64,000 nucleotides of DNA from Marinicauda salina (GCF_003122085.1 NZ_QEXV01000001.1:124001-188000), one strand, 5' to 3'. Counted from the first letter of the stretch, positions 54,141 to 64,000 are shown. The notes: generated by a model not told the origin, from the sequence alone. Numbers and translations: made by a program.

Positions 54141-55736
54141 TCAATGGCGGAAATGGCGCATTCCCGTGAACACCATCGCCATGCCGGCCTCGTTCGCCGC
54201 GGCGATCACCTCCTCGTCGCGCACCGAGCCGCCGGGCTGGATGACGGCCGTCGCGCCGGCCTCGGCGGCGGCCTTGAGGCCGTCGGCGAACGGGAAGAAG
54301 GCGTCGGAGGCGCACACCGAACCCTCTGTGCGCGGTGCGTCCCAGCCATTCTCGCGGGCGGCCTCCTCGGCCTTGCGCACGGCCAGGCGCGCGGCCTCGA
54401 GCCGGCTCGGCTGGCCCATGCCCAGGCCCGCCGTCGCGCCGTCCTTCGCATAGACGATGGCGTTCGACTTGGCGTGCTTGGCCACGCGCCAGGCGAACAG
54501 GAGATCGGCCATCTCGCGCTCGTCGGGCGCGCGCTCGGTGACGACCTTGAGGTCGGAAGCGGCGATGCGCCCGGCGTCGCGTTCCTGGGCCAGCACCGCG
54601 CCGGCGATCGACTTGACCGTCCAGCCCGCCTGCATGGGATCGGGCATGGCGCCGGTGAGCAGGACGCGGAGATTCTTCTTGCCCGACAAGATCTCCAGCG
54701 CGGCGTCCTCGGCGTCGGGCGCGATCACGACCTCGGTGAAGATCTTGGTGATGGCGTCGGCAGTGTGGGCGTCGATGGCGCGGTTGAGCGCGACGATCCC
54801 GCCGAAGGCCGAGATCGGGTCGCCGGCGAAGGCCTTCTCGTAGGCTTTGGCCAGAGACCCGTCGGAGGCGACGCCGCAGGGGTTGGCGTGCTTGACGATC
54901 ACCGCCGCGGCGGTCTCGCCGGCGTCGAACTCCGCGGCCAGTTCGAAGGCGGCGTCGGCGTCGGCGAGATTGTTGAAGGACAGCTCCTTGCCCTGGACCT
55001 GCCGGGCGTGCGCCGCGCCGGGGCGCTGTTCGGGCGCGGCGTAGAGCGCCGCGTCCTGGTGCGGGTTCTCGCCGTAGCGCAGCTTCTGCAGGCGCGGCCC
55101 GCCGGTGGTGAACCAGCTGCGCGCGGGCTTGTCGTCCTCCTCGACCAGGCGGGCGGCGATGGCGGTGTCGTAGGCCGCGGTGCGCGCGAACGCCTTGGCG
55201 GCGAGATGGCGGCGCAGGCGCAGCGGGACCTTGCCGTCATTGGCCTCCATCTCCTCGAGCGCCTTGTCGAGATCGCGGGCGTCGACGCACACCGCGACAT
55301 GGGCGTGGTTCTTCGCCGCCGCGCGGATCATCGCCGGACCGCCGACATCGATCTTGGCGATGCAGCCGTCGAGATCGGCGCCCGCCTCGACGGCGGCCTC
55401 GAAGGGATAGAGATTGACGTAGAGCAGATCGATGGCGGGGATGCCGTGCGCCTCCATGGCGGCGACGTCCTCGTCATTGTCGCGGCGGGCGAGCAGGCCG
55501 CCGTGAATGCGCGGGTGCAGCGTCTTCACCCGGCCGTCCATCATCTCGGGATACTCGGTGACGTCGGCGACGTCGCGCGCCTCGACGCCGGCGTCGCGCA
55601 GCGCGCTCAGCGTGCCCCCGGTGGAGATGATCTCGACGCCGGCGGCGGCGAGACGGCGAACGCGGTCGCTGAGCCCGGCCTTGTCGGACACCGAGATGAG
55701 CGCGCGGCGCACGGATACCAGATCGTTTTCGGCCAT
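54141..55736 (-). CDS. purH: Bifunctional AICAR transformylase/IMP cyclohydrolase
   Basis: Catalyses the last two steps of de novo IMP synthesis. 531 residues, normal length. The cyclohydrolase part starts [20 protein letters not shown], with [17 protein letters not shown] and [20 protein letters not shown]. The transformylase part has [26 protein letters not shown] and [21 protein letters not shown], ending [12 protein letters not shown]. It lies 46 bases after the capD-like gene in the rsmB-to-purH minus-strand block. Confidence 0.97.
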   Translation of the reverse strand: MAENDLVSVRRALISVSDKAGLSDRVRRLAAAGVEIISTGGTLSALRDAGVEARDVADVTEYPEMMDGRVKTLHPRIHGGLLARRDNDEDVAAMEAHGIPAIDLLYVNLYPFEAAVEAGADLDGCIAKIDVGGPAMIRAAAKNHAHVAVCVDARDLDKALEEMEANDGKVPLRLRRHLAAKAFARTAAYDTAIAARLVEEDDKPARSWFTTGGPRLQKLRYGENPHQDAALYAAPEQRPGAAHARQVQGKELSFNNLADADAAFELAAEFDAGETAAAVIVKHANPCGVASDGSLAKAYEKAFAGDPISAFGGIVALNRAIDAHTADAITKIFTEVVIAPDAEDAALEILSGKKNLRVLLTGAMPDPMQAGWTVKSIAGAVLAQERDAGRIAASDLKVVTERAPDEREMADLLFAWRVAKHAKSNAIVYAKDGATAGLGMGQPSRLEAARLAVRKAEEAARENGWDAPRTEGSVCASDAFFPFADGLKAAAEAGATAVIQPGGSVRDEEVIAAANEAGMAMVFTGMRHFRH

Positions 55737-55782
55737 GAGGGGGTCTCCGCAGGGGTTCCGACGGGTCGGCGCGGGCGACTTA

Positions 55783-57735
55783 TCACGCCTCGCCGGCGGC
55801 GGAAAGCCGCGACGCGATGGGCCGGACCCCCTCCGGCCATCCCAGCTTGACGACTTCCAGCAGCGCCTCGCGCACGGCCTCCTCGTCGCGCGCCTCGGCG
55901 GCGGCGCGCAGCCGGTCCAGCGCCGGGCCGAGGGCGGCCATCGGGCAGGCCGGACCGGCCACCTGCAACACGCCGGCGGTGTCGCTCGGCGTCGTCGTCT
56001 CGAAGGCGTGGACCAGAGTCTCGTGCAGCTTCTCGCCCGGCCTGAGCCCGGTTTCCTCGATGCGGATGTCGCGGCCCGGCTCCATGCCGCGCAGGCGGAT
56101 GAGCTGGCGCGCCAGGCGCGCGATCGGCACCGGCTCGCCCATGTCGAGCAGGAACAGGCCGCCGGAGGGATCGCCGGCCGTCCGCGCGCCGGCTTCGAGC
56201 ACCAGGCCGGCGGCCTCCTGGACGGTCATGAAATACCGCGTCGCCTCGCGATGCGTGACGGTGACGGGACCGCCGCCGGCGATCTGGCGCTCGAACAACG
56301 GCACGACCGATCCGGTGGAGGCGAGCACGTTTCCGAAGCGCACCGCCGACAGGCGCAGCTCGGGATGAATGTCGCGGGCCGCGGACAGGTAGAGCTCGGC
56401 GGCGCGCTTGGTCGCGCCCATCACGCCGGCGGGGTCGACGGCCTTGTCGGTGGAGATGAACACGACGACCTCCGAGCCCGCGGCGGCGGCGGCCTCGACG
56501 ACGTTCTCCAGCCCGAACACGTTGGTCAGCGCGGCCTCGGAGGCGTTGGCCTCCATCAGCGGGACGTGCTTGAGCGCGGCGGCGTGAAGGATGACGTCGG
56601 GCTTTTCGCGCTCGAACACCGCGGCCAGGCATTCCGGATCGCGCACGTCGCCGAGCACCGGCCGCCGGAAGGGCGAGCCCGCCCACGAGGCGAGCTCCAT
56701 GTCGATCTCGTAGAGATGGCTCTCGGCGGAATCGAGCAGGATCAGGCGCTCGGGGCTGAGATGGGCGACCTGGCGGGTCAGCTCCGAGCCGATCGCCCCG
56801 CCTGCGCCCGTGACGAGCACGCGCTTGCCCGTGACCAGCGCCCGCGCCCCGTCGCGCGACAGCGCGCGCGGCGGCCGGGCGAGCAGGTCGGCGGCCTCGA
56901 CCTGGGTGAAGGCGCGCGCGCCGTCGGCGCTCTTGGCGCGGGTCAGCGCCGCGCCGGTGCGGCCGGCGACGCGAGCGCACAGATCAATGAGTTCGGCGGT
57001 CGGGTCGGGATCGGTGATGACGATGCGCACCGGCTGCGCGGCGCCGCGCGACAGGCGGCGCACGGCGTCCTCGAGCGCCTCCAGCCCGCCGGCGACCGGC
57101 ACGCCGAGCAGCGCGCGGCCGGCGTAGTCGCTATTGAGCTCGATGAGCGCTCGGGCGCGGAAGACCGGGCCGCCGGAACGGCGGAACTGCTCGCGCAGCA
57201 CCTCGGCGAGGCGGGCTTCGGAGCCGACGAGGACGGCCAGCGGGGCGGACTGGTTCTCCAGGCGCAGCAGCGCGCGCAGATCGCCGGAGCGCCAGGCCGA
57301 CACGGCCAGGCGCGGCGCCAGCATCAGCACCAGCAGCACCGGCGCGGAGATCAGGAAGCTCGAGCGCGGGAAGTCGGCGAGACGCGTCGCCAGGAAGAAG
57401 ATCGGCAGGAAGACGAGGTGCGCCGCGACCACGGCCTGCACGATGCGGCCGACATCATTGATCGAGGTGTGCCGCCACAGCCCGCGATGCAGGCCGGCGA
57501 TGAAGAAGGTGACGATGCAGACCGGCAGGAACAGCCCGGCCGCCGTCCACTCGACCGCGCCCGGCGCCACGCCGCCCGGCTCGAACAGGTAGCGCGCCAC
57601 CACCGAGAAGAACATCGCGGCCGCGCCGGCGACCGCGTCGTAGGTCAGGATCGCGGCCGGCCCGGCGCGGCGGGTCAGCCAGCGCAGGAACGCGCTGCTC
57701 GCCGCATATCGCTGGCCGTTCGCATCCTTGTTCAT
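55783..57735 (-). CDS. CapD-like nucleotide-sugar dehydratase/epimerase, membrane-bound
   Basis: 650-residue polysaccharide-biosynthesis enzyme of the FlaA1/WbpM group. Four hydrophobic segments in the first ~150 residues anchor it ([37 protein letters not shown]; and others). A domain with dinucleotide-binding features follows, then the extended-SDR domain with [20 protein letters not shown] near residue 305. [32 protein letters not shown] and the family's MxxxK in place of YxxxK identify the active site. It probably makes a 4,6-dehydrated UDP-sugar for surface glycans. Start at 57735 (MNKDANGQ); longer readings overlap the heparinase-like gene. Confidence 0.9.
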   Translation of the reverse strand: MNKDANGQRYAASSAFLRWLTRRAGPAAILTYDAVAGAAAMFFSVVARYLFEPGGVAPGAVEWTAAGLFLPVCIVTFFIAGLHRGLWRHTSINDVGRIVQAVVAAHLVFLPIFFLATRLADFPRSSFLISAPVLLVLMLAPRLAVSAWRSGDLRALLRLENQSAPLAVLVGSEARLAEVLREQFRRSGGPVFRARALIELNSDYAGRALLGVPVAGGLEALEDAVRRLSRGAAQPVRIVITDPDPTAELIDLCARVAGRTGAALTRAKSADGARAFTQVEAADLLARPPRALSRDGARALVTGKRVLVTGAGGAIGSELTRQVAHLSPERLILLDSAESHLYEIDMELASWAGSPFRRPVLGDVRDPECLAAVFEREKPDVILHAAALKHVPLMEANASEAALTNVFGLENVVEAAAAAGSEVVVFISTDKAVDPAGVMGATKRAAELYLSAARDIHPELRLSAVRFGNVLASTGSVVPLFERQIAGGGPVTVTHREATRYFMTVQEAAGLVLEAGARTAGDPSGGLFLLDMGEPVPIARLARQLIRLRGMEPGRDIRIEETGLRPGEKLHETLVHAFETTTPSDTAGVLQVAGPACPMAALGPALDRLRAAAEARDEEAVREALLEVVKLGWPEGVRPIASRLSAAGEA

Positions 57736-57769
57736 CGGCGGCTTCGTCCCCTCGTCTCGCGTCGTCGGC

Positions 57770-59518
57770 TCAGCCGGCCGCGCCGACGCGCCCCAGCCGC
57801 TGGAACGCCCAACGCACCCGGTTGGGCGGCCTGTCGCCCCCACCATACGGCTCCGCGTCGCCGGAGACCACCAGCTGGATGGAGCGCCGCGGCGGCGCGC
57901 CGGCGGCGAGATAGACCGAGCGCTCCAGCCGCACCGGCCCGCCGTCGGTCCGGAAGCGCCAGCCGTCGCCGTTCGGCAGCACCAGCAGCGCGCTCATCGA
58001 ATCCCGCGACAGCGAGGCGCGGACGTCGGGATGCAGATGGAAGCGGATGGCGAAGCGCAGCCGCGCCTCGGGGTCGTCGGGCGGGCCGTCCTCGACGGGC
58101 CGGAACAGGCCGTCCTCGCCGCGCAGGTCGCCGCCGTCGGCGGCGAGGAAGAGCCGGCGCCTCAGCGACAGCCCGTAGCGGGCGCGATAGCCGTCATGGC
58201 TGGCCTCCAGCCAGACGCCCATGTCCTCCTCGTTGCGCCGGGCCTTCACCGGCTCGGGCCCCTCGGCGACGCGCGGGCCCAGCAGGCTGCGCCGCATGCC
58301 CGGCTGCAGCAGCCGCGCCGAGGATGTCTCCTCGAGGGTGAGCACCGAATGCGCCGCCGTGGCGCGGACGGCCTCCCGCCACGGCGCGGGCTGGTCGGCC
58401 GACCAGCCGCAATTGACGACGATGCGCCCGCCAGGCGCGCTCAGCGCGAACGCCAGCGCGCTGGCGTGGGCTTCGGCGGCGTGGGGTCCGCGGGCGGGTC
58501 CGCCGGCGTCGAGCACGACGACCGCGCCGGCGGCCTCGGCGCGGTGATAGCCGCTGTGCGGGGCGAACTCGAAGGTCTTCTCCGCGCCGTCGGCCATCTC
58601 GAGCGCGGTCGTGATCGCGCGGGCGTCGCCCTGGCCGCCGCCGTGAAACGCCGCCAGTCCGCCGTCGGGCATGCGGAAGAAGCGCACCATCGGCGCCAGT
58701 CGGTCGATCGCCCGGCGCGCCTCGCCGTGCAGCTCGACGCCGCGGCGCACGGCGGCCTCCTCGAGCGTCACCAGGCCGATCAGCGCATCGGCGGCCGTCT
58801 CCGGATTGCGGCTGACATGGCCGCCGTCGGGCAGGATCTGCGCGGTCAGGTCGGAGGCGAGCAGCGCGTTCGCATCGCCCAGCGCGCGCCCGCCCGCGTC
58901 AAGACAGACTGCGGCCATCGCGTGGTTGATCGAGGCCGTCAGCCGGTCCCGGTCGGGCGCCATCAGCGGCAGGGTGCGGCGCAGGCGCCGGGTCTGGCGG
59001 GCGAGGCTCGCCAGGCGCCGCCGCGCCGCGTCGGGCTCGGCGTCGCCGAACAGCGCCTCGCCGGCGGCGATCCAGGCGCCGATGCGGCGGCCGAGAATGG
59101 CGGGGTCCCAGGCGAACCAGTTCCACGCGCCGAACTCGGCGATCCAGTCGTCGACGAGCGTCTCGGCGAACGCGGCGGCTTCCGGCTCCTCGACGCTGAG
59201 CAGGTCGCGCAGCCAGTCGAAACCGTGAAGCGCCGCGGCGAAGCGGCGCGACGGCGCGGGCCGCGTCCACACGCTCTCGCCGGCTTCCAGCGTCATCGTC
59301 TCGCCGCCGAGCGCGAACCGGCCCGACAGGATGGCCGCGCCCTTCGCCTTGTCGCCGGCGCGCAGATCGCGCGGCGCCACGGCCAGGCCCGACGGCGTCC
59401 GCCCGGACAGGACGGCGAGCCGGTAGGGCGACAGCGCGTTGGCGACGTCGGACAGCTCCCGGCGCGTCCGCCTCTGCAGGGCGGCGGCCAGGTCAGCGAT
59501 CTTCACCTGTTCGCCCAT
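57770..59518 (-). CDS. Heparinase II/III family protein
   Basis: 582-residue protein with an alpha-toroid N-terminal half (FDWLRDLLSVEEPEAAAFAE, WNWFAWDPAILGRRIGAW, DGGHVSRNPETAADAL) and a C-terminal beta-sandwich with the family's VVNCGWSADQPAPWREAVRA and HSVLTLEETSSARL. Stand-alone members near rsmB and rpe are common in alphaproteobacteria. The real substrate is unknown and need not be heparin. No signal peptide is seen. The gene starts seven bases after the rpe stop, implying coupling. Confidence 0.87.
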   Translation of the reverse strand: MGEQVKIADLAAALQRRTRRELSDVANALSPYRLAVLSGRTPSGLAVAPRDLRAGDKAKGAAILSGRFALGGETMTLEAGESVWTRPAPSRRFAAALHGFDWLRDLLSVEEPEAAAFAETLVDDWIAEFGAWNWFAWDPAILGRRIGAWIAAGEALFGDAEPDAARRRLASLARQTRRLRRTLPLMAPDRDRLTASINHAMAAVCLDAGGRALGDANALLASDLTAQILPDGGHVSRNPETAADALIGLVTLEEAAVRRGVELHGEARRAIDRLAPMVRFFRMPDGGLAAFHGGGQGDARAITTALEMADGAEKTFEFAPHSGYHRAEAAGAVVVLDAGGPARGPHAAEAHASALAFALSAPGGRIVVNCGWSADQPAPWREAVRATAAHSVLTLEETSSARLLQPGMRRSLLGPRVAEGPEPVKARRNEEDMGVWLEASHDGYRARYGLSLRRRLFLAADGGDLRGEDGLFRPVEDGPPDDPEARLRFAIRFHLHPDVRASLSRDSMSALLVLPNGDGWRFRTDGGPVRLERSVYLAAGAPPRRSIQLVVSGDAEPYGGGDRPPNRVRWAFQRLGRVGAAG

Positions 59519-59525
59519 CGCCTCG

Positions 59526-60191
59526 TCAGTCCGCCGCGCGCAGCGCCTGGATGTTCGCCGCGTAGGCGTCGGCGCCGCCGCGGAACACCGCCGAGCCCGC
59601 CACCAGCACGTCCGCGCCGGCGTTGGCGCAGCGCCGCGCCGTCTCGGGGTTCACCCCGCCGTCGACCTCGATCAGCGTGTCCAGGCCGCGCGCGTCGATC
59701 ATGCCCCGGAGCGCCTCGATCTTCCTGAGCTGGCCGTCGATGAAACTCTGCCCGCCGAAGCCGGGATTGACGCTCATCACCAGCACCAGGTCGAGCTCCT
59801 CGAGCACGTAGTCGATGCTCGAGGCGGGGGTCGCGGGATTGAGCGCCGCGCCGGCCTTGACGCCGGCCGCCTTGATGGCCTGGACGGTGCGATGAAAGTG
59901 CGGGCCCGCCTCGGGATGGGCGGAGATGACGTTCGCGCCGGCTTCGGCGAATTGCGCGACATAGGCGTCGACCGGAGAGATCATCAGGTGAACGTCGAAG
60001 GGCTTGTCCGACCACGGACGGATCGCCTTCACCACGCCCGGCCCGATCGTCAGGTTGGGCACGAAATGCCCGTCCATCACGTCGACATGGATCCAGTCGG
60101 CCCCGGCGTCGTCGACCGCCTTCACCTCTTCGCCCAGGCGAGCGAAATCGGCGGACAGAATCGACGGCGCGATGCGGAGGGGGCGGGCCAT
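59526..60191 (-). CDS. rpe: Ribulose-phosphate 3-epimerase
   Basis: Interconverts ribulose-5-phosphate and xylulose-5-phosphate in the pentose phosphate and Calvin pathways. 221 residues. [64 protein letters not shown] and [21 protein letters not shown] are all classic, including the metal-binding His and Asp residues. Middle gene of the rsmB block. Confidence 0.97.
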   Translation of the reverse strand: MARPLRIAPSILSADFARLGEEVKAVDDAGADWIHVDVMDGHFVPNLTIGPGVVKAIRPWSDKPFDVHLMISPVDAYVAQFAEAGANVISAHPEAGPHFHRTVQAIKAAGVKAGAALNPATPASSIDYVLEELDLVLVMSVNPGFGGQSFIDGQLRKIEALRGMIDARGLDTLIEVDGGVNPETARRCANAGADVLVAGSAVFRGGADAYAANIQALRAAD

Positions 60192-60249
60192 GGCAACCGC
60201 ATATCAGCGCCCTCCCCCCTTCGCAAGCTGGCCCCGCGGCCGGCCTCGC

Positions 60250-61593
60250 TCAGGTTCGCGCCTTCGTGAGCCGGGCGATGAAGAAGCCGTCGAGCCCGCC
60301 GAGCTCGGGCCACATGTCGGGCCGGGTGCGCACCGCGCCGTAGGAGTCGATCGCGTCCTCGAGCCCGGGCAGCTCCTCGGGCCGGACACGGTCGACGCGG
60401 GCGTCGGAGGTGCGCGCTACGAAGCGGGCGAGCTGGTCCTCGCCCTCCTCGGGCTCCAGCGAGCAGGTGCAGTAGACCAGCCGGCCGCCCGGCGCGAGCA
60501 TGGCCCAGGCCGCGTCCAGCAGGCGCGCCTGCAGCCCGGCGAGATGCTCGATATCGGCGGGACGCTTGGTCCAGGCGACGTCGGGCCGGCGGCGCAGCGT
60601 GCCCGTCGCCGTGCACGGCGCGTCGAGCAGGACGGCGTCGAGCGGCGCGGGCGGGCGCCACAGCGCGGCGTCGGCGGCGACGATCTCGGCGGCGAGCCTC
60701 ACCCGCGCCAGATTCTCCTCGACGCGCTTCAGGCGCTTGGCCGAGCGGTCGACGGCGATGGTCTCCGCGCCGGCCGCGGCGATCTGCAGGGTCTTGCCGC
60801 CCGGGGCGGCGCACAGATCGGCGATGCGCTCGCCCGGCTGCGGCGCCAGCAACGCCACGGGCAGCGCCGCAGCGGCGTCCTGGGCCCACCATTCGCCGGC
60901 GGTGAAGCCGGGCAGCGCGGCGACATCGCCGATATCGGTCCGGCGCACGACGCCGGTGGGCAGCACCTGGCCTTCCAGGGCCTTCGCGATCTCGGCCGGG
61001 TCGAGATCCGGGCGCACGGTGACGTCGAGCGGCGGATGGCCCGCGCGCGCGGCAGCCATCGCGCGGGCGACGTCGTCGCCGTAGAAATGGACCCAGCGCT
61101 CGGCGAGCCAGGCGGGCAGGTCGGCCAGCGGATCGGCGGCGGCGAACGGCTCCCCGCCGGCCTCGGCGACGCGGCGCAGCACGGCGTTGGCGAGCCCCTT
61201 GTAGCGCGCCGTGGTCTCGTCGGACGCCATCAGCTCCACCCAGGCGTCGACGACGGCGTGGGCGGCGTTCTCCAGCTCGAGGATCTCGGCCGCCGCAAGC
61301 CGCAATACCCAGCGCGCGCGCATCGCCCGATCCGGCAGGGGCCGCTCCATGAACGCGGCCAGCGCAGCGTCGAGCGCGCCCACCCGGCGCACGCCGGCCG
61401 CCGCGATCGCGCGGGCGAAGGCGCGGTCGCGCGTCTCCAGCCGCTTGTGCTCGGGGTGCGACGCCAGCGCCGCGTCGAGCGCGGCGGACTTGATCTCGAC
61501 GGCGAGCGCGGCCTCCAGCGCGATGCGCCGGGGCGTCAGATTTTTCGGATCGGCGGCGCCGGTCGGGGCCTCCGGGGACGGCGAGTCGGTCAT
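60250..61593 (-). CDS. rsmB: 16S rRNA m5C967 methyltransferase RsmB
   Basis: 447-residue Sun/RsmB. The N-terminal NusB-like RNA-binding helices (RDRAFARAIAAAGVRRVGAL, LRLAAAEILELENAAHAVV, KGLANAVLRRVA) precede the Rossmann methyltransferase with CAAPGGKT (motif I), LDAPCTATGTLRRRPD (motif IV Cys) and VYCTCSLEPEEGEDQ (motif VI nucleophile). It is first in the minus-strand block leading through rpe to purH and is distinct from the RsmF-like gene at 4632. Confidence 0.95.
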   Translation of the reverse strand: MTDSPSPEAPTGAADPKNLTPRRIALEAALAVEIKSAALDAALASHPEHKRLETRDRAFARAIAAAGVRRVGALDAALAAFMERPLPDRAMRARWVLRLAAAEILELENAAHAVVDAWVELMASDETTARYKGLANAVLRRVAEAGGEPFAAADPLADLPAWLAERWVHFYGDDVARAMAAARAGHPPLDVTVRPDLDPAEIAKALEGQVLPTGVVRRTDIGDVAALPGFTAGEWWAQDAAAALPVALLAPQPGERIADLCAAPGGKTLQIAAAGAETIAVDRSAKRLKRVEENLARVRLAAEIVAADAALWRPPAPLDAVLLDAPCTATGTLRRRPDVAWTKRPADIEHLAGLQARLLDAAWAMLAPGGRLVYCTCSLEPEEGEDQLARFVARTSDARVDRVRPEELPGLEDAIDSYGAVRTRPDMWPELGGLDGFFIARLTKART

Positions 61594-61650
61594 GGGCGAT
61601 CGCCTACCACGCGCAGGCGGGCGCGTCAGCGTCCGCGACCGGCGGCCGCG

Positions 61651-62271
61651 CTACAGCCTCAGCTCGGACACGTCGCGATGGCTGCCGATGGTTCCCTTCA
61701 CGAAGCTGTTGAAGGCGATCGAGTGGCGCGGCTCGGGCGTGTTGTTCGGTTCGACGAGGTGCTGAAGGCTCGAGGAGAAGAGCACGACCATGCCCTTCTT
61801 CGGCTGCACGACATTGACCTCGGTGTTGTAGATCGTGCGCTTGTCGGGCTCCGGCGGCAGCTCGATCTGCTGGTAGAGGCGGTGGCGGTTGAAGATCATG
61901 TTGGCGACCGGCTTGGGCAGGTCGGCGTAGTAGAGCGAGCCCGACACGATCGAGTTCGAGTGGGAGTGGCCGTGCATGCCCACGCCGGGCGGGTTGGTCA
62001 GCGCCCAGGACTGGGTGACATAGAGCTTCTGGCTGATGCCGACGACTTCCTTGGCGTAGATCCCCATCACCTTCTGGATCGCCGACTTGATGCTTTTGAG
62101 CTTCGGATCCTCGAAGATGTACAGGTCCTCCGAGATCAGGTTCGTCTTGTTCTGAACCATCTTCAGGTTCTTGATGTACTCGGCCTGATCGTCGGAGATC
62201 GCGTGGGAAATGTCCGCGGTGAAGACCGGCTCCACGAACAGCGGCTTCACCTCGTACTGCACGTCGCTCAT
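61651..62271 (-). CDS. Putative 2OG-Fe(II) oxygenase (PF13759/TIGR02466 type)
   Basis: 206-residue protein. Iron-ligand candidates are in GMHGHSHSNSIVSGSLYYA and the distal EPRHSIAFNSFVKG, where the final Arg/His region fits 2-oxoglutarate binding. Marine bacteria and cyanophages carry many such small oxygenases; substrates are unknown. Start at 62271 (MSDVQYEVKPLF) has GGGGGAG six bases upstream; an open frame further upstream overlaps the next gene and is not coding. Residue use (many Lys, Asn, Ile) differs somewhat from neighbours. Confidence 0.85.
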   Translation of the reverse strand: MSDVQYEVKPLFVEPVFTADISHAISDDQAEYIKNLKMVQNKTNLISEDLYIFEDPKLKSIKSAIQKVMGIYAKEVVGISQKLYVTQSWALTNPPGVGMHGHSHSNSIVSGSLYYADLPKPVANMIFNRHRLYQQIELPPEPDKRTIYNTEVNVVQPKKGMVVLFSSSLQHLVEPNNTPEPRHSIAFNSFVKGTIGSHRDVSELRL

Positions 62272-62392
62272 CGTCTGCTCCCCCCGGGCGCTGCATACCA
62301 GATGAGCGGAGTGTGAAATTTTGTTCATGTTCCTGCAAGGCGCCGGATCGCGGAGCCGCGCGATCGCGCCGCGCCGGGCGCGGCCGATCCGT

Positions 62393-63148
62393 TCAGACCC
62401 CCGCTTCGCGCCCGCTGCGCAGCCAGCCCGTAATCGACAGCCGATGCCCGTCCACCCAAGGCGCGACCGGGCTGACGGCGTGGGGCGTCGGGACCTCGAA
62501 CATCGCCAGCGCGTTGAAGGTCGGCGTGTAGGCGCGCTCGACATGGCCGTCGCCGTCGACAAACTGCAACTGGCCGCCGCAATCGGCGCGCCAGCCCCGC
62601 GTGAGATTGATCACATACGCCGCGACCCGGTTCTTGCCGTCGACGGCGTCGTCATGGCGCGCGAGATAATGGCCGGCGCGGAAACGCGTGAGCTGCGCGT
62701 CGGCGTAGGCGATCTCTGACCGGCCCGTGATCGTGCGCGCCAGCTCGAGGAATTCCGGCGAGCGCACGAACGCGAAGGCCGCGCCCAGGTCCGGATCGTC
62801 AAGGCGCCCGGCGCGCGCGGCGTCATAGAGCGCATAGGTCTCGAACAGGTACTGGAATCCCTGTCGCGCCTCGCGGTCGATCAGGCCCTGGACGACGGCG
62901 GCCTTGTCCTGCGGCAGCGCGGCCAGCCCCGCCGGATTGAAATCGCGGTGCGCGCTGTCGATCCGGGTGACCAGGTTCCAGCGCGTCCAGGACGCCGCGG
63001 CTGCGTGCAGCCGCGCGGCGTCTTCCTCCCGGAGAACATTCTCGATCAGCACGCGCCGGTCGCGCGCGAAGCGCCGCGCGGCGTCGGCGACCTGGCCGCG
63101 GCCGGCCGCCAACCGAACGCGCTCGATCGTTGAAGAGGGATCGTTCAC
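62393..63148 (-). CDS. 2OG-Fe(II) oxygenase, prolyl-hydroxylase-like
   Basis: 251-residue dioxygenase of the P4Hc-like superfamily. The jelly-roll ligands are visible as HxD in HYLARHDDAVDGKNR, the distal His in PTPHAVSPVAPWVDGHR, and the 2OG-binding Arg in GHRLSITGWLR. The N-terminal ~100 residues are helical and not identified. The substrate is unknown. It lies 121 bases upstream of the second oxygenase gene on the same strand. A symmetrical operator-like sequence precedes it at 63223-63246. Confidence 0.87.
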   Translation of the reverse strand: MNDPSSTIERVRLAAGRGQVADAARRFARDRRVLIENVLREEDAARLHAAAASWTRWNLVTRIDSAHRDFNPAGLAALPQDKAAVVQGLIDREARQGFQYLFETYALYDAARAGRLDDPDLGAAFAFVRSPEFLELARTITGRSEIAYADAQLTRFRAGHYLARHDDAVDGKNRVAAYVINLTRGWRADCGGQLQFVDGDGHVERAYTPTFNALAMFEVPTPHAVSPVAPWVDGHRLSITGWLRSGREAGV

Positions 63149-63222
63149 CGCCGGACCCGCATCGCCAGAAACGTGATGCAGCCAAGCTGTGGTGATGGTC
63201 TAAGTTGCTCAAGTTAAACGAA

Positions 63223-63246
63223 GTTCATTGACGCTTTGTAATGAAC
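63223..63246. promoter_or_regulatory. Operator-like inverted repeat before the oxygenase genes
   Basis: Perfect 7-bp arms GTTCATT / AATGAAC separated by 10 bases, i.e. one helical turn centre-to-centre plus arm length, in a locally AT-rich gap between the rlmN stop (63272) and the oxygenase start (63148). The symmetry suits a dimeric regulator. No regulator gene is adjacent. Confidence 0.45.
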
Positions 63247-63271
63247 CGTCCACGAACCGCGCGGCGGATCC

Positions 63272-64000
63272 TCACGCCAGGTTCGTTCCCTCGCCGTAGA
63301 GATGCGCGTTCGCCGTCGCCGCCGGGCTGGCTTCCGCGGCGGCGCGCTCGAGCTTCTTCCGCTCGGACGCGCGCATCTTCTCCGAGGTCGACTTGAGTTG
63401 CCCGCAGGCGGCCAGGATGTCGCGGCCGCGCGGGGTGCGGATCGGGCTGGCGTAGCCGGCCCGGTTCACGATCTCGGCGAAGGTCTCGATCGTCTCCCAG
63501 TCCGAGCATTCGTACGCGCTGCCCGGCCAGGGATTGAACGGGATGAGATTGATCTTGGCGGGCACGCCCTCAAGCAGCTTCACGAGCGCCTTCGCCTCGG
63601 CGGGGCTGTCGTTGACGCCCTTGAGCATGACGTACTCGAAGGTGACCCGCTTGGAGTTGGACAGGTCCGGATAGGCGCGGATCGCGTCCATCAGCGCGGC
63701 GATCGGGTAGCGCTTGTTGATCGGGACGAGCTCGTTCCGGAGCTCGTCGTTCGTCGCGTGCAGGCTGATGGCCAGCATGGAGCGGGTGCGTTCGCCCAGC
63801 TCGACGATCTTGGGAACCACGCCCGAGGTCGACACGGTGATGCGCCGCCGGCCGATGGCGATCCCGTCGCCGTCGCTGATCACGTCGATGGCGTCGGCGA
63901 CATGGTCGAGATTGTAGAGCGGCTCGCCCATGCCCATGAAGACGATATTGGTGATCTGGCGGTCCTCGTTCGAGGTCGGCCATTCGCCCAGATCGTCGCG
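63272..64000 (-). CDS. rlmN: 23S rRNA A2503 / tRNA A37 methyltransferase RlmN, 5' part missing
   Basis: Radical-SAM enzyme that methylates C2 of adenine. The visible C-terminal ~242 residues contain [51 protein letters not shown] and [15 protein letters not shown], and the essential methylated Cys region [15 protein letters not shown]. The CxxxCxxC cluster and start lie past the right edge. The C-terminal tail after this region is about 40 residues, charged and Ala-rich. Confidence 0.95.
   Translation of the reverse strand, partial: RDDLGEWPTSNEDRQITNIVFMGMGEPLYNLDHVADAIDVISDGDGIAIGRRRITVSTSGVVPKIVELGERTRSMLAISLHATNDELRNELVPINKRYPIAALMDAIRAYPDLSNSKRVTFEYVMLKGVNDSPAEAKALVKLLEGVPAKINLIPFNPWPGSAYECSDWETIETFAEIVNRAGYASPIRTPRGRDILAACGQLKSTSEKMRASERKKLERAAAEASPAATANAHLYGEGTNLA

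Noticed and set aside
57736-57846. N-terminal extension of the CapD-like protein
   Set aside because: The frame is open to 57846, but it would overlap the heparinase-like gene; the start at 57735 gives a normal N-terminus.
62272-62562. N-terminal extension of the small 2OG oxygenase
   Set aside because: Arg/Ser-rich out-of-phase reading of the adjacent oxygenase gene; a clear ribosome binding site precedes 62271.

Overview
The window is about 64 kb of GC-rich, gene-dense bacterial chromosome, almost certainly from an alphaproteobacterium. The evidence is a DivL-type pseudokinase with Tyr in place of the phospho-acceptor His, a ChvG/ChvI pair beside a nitrogen-type PTS (EIIA and HPr) and ahcY, a 180-kDa-class NAD-glutamate dehydrogenase, an archaeal/eukaryal-like prolyl-tRNA synthetase with a free-standing editing protein, and a cluster of GANTC (CcrM-type) sites before divL. 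A Caulobacterales/Maricaulales/Parvularculales-like organism fits best. The lycopene cyclase suggests it makes carotenoids. No genus is claimed.

Left part (1-25.6 kb): a kynurenine-pathway operon runs off the left edge (SDR, kynB, kynU). It is followed by an S9 peptidase, an RsmF-like RNA methyltransferase, and a minus-strand block made of a circularly permuted ATP-grasp, an alpha-E protein, a transglutaminase and rsmI. Next come the periplasmic alpha-2-macroglobulin/PBP1C pair, a lycopene cyclase coupled to a fused APH-like/P-loop kinase, a penicillin-acylase-type amidase, and argS-proS on the plus strand.

Accessory island (25.6-28.0 kb): two 144-bp direct repeats, about 92% identical by hand count, lie just after the proS stop and the gdh stop. 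Between them are further palindromic repeats, a decayed RHS C-terminus, a visibly AT-richer small lipoprotein gene with a strong ribosome binding site, a candidate frameshifted secretory mini-gene and another gene fragment. This is the least ordinary stretch of the window.

Middle (28-45.5 kb): NAD-GDH, an SDR with a strong terminator, a 35-residue membrane-peptide gene, tRNA-Gly(GCC), ProXp-ala (trans-editing partner expected for the ProS upstream), CnoX-like thioredoxin/TPR, LonN, Trm112 and DUF971 proteins. Then come a conserved unknown, ChvI/ChvG-EIIA-HPr (without hprK), a membrane protein with a low-complexity tail, and ahcY.

Right part (45.5-64 kb): a repeat-filled gap leads to three divergent TonB-C-like secreted paralogues plus the remnant of a fourth. 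They are followed by divL, a VanZ-like protein, an HODM-type (DUF3445) protein and an alanine/sodium symporter with an inserted loop. A long minus-strand block follows (rsmB, rpe, heparinase-like, CapD-like, purH, lipoprotein), then two 2OG-Fe(II) oxygenase genes and the 3' part of rlmN, cut by the right edge. Four-base start/stop overlaps (ATGA, GTGA, TTGA) are frequent and mark translationally coupled pairs.
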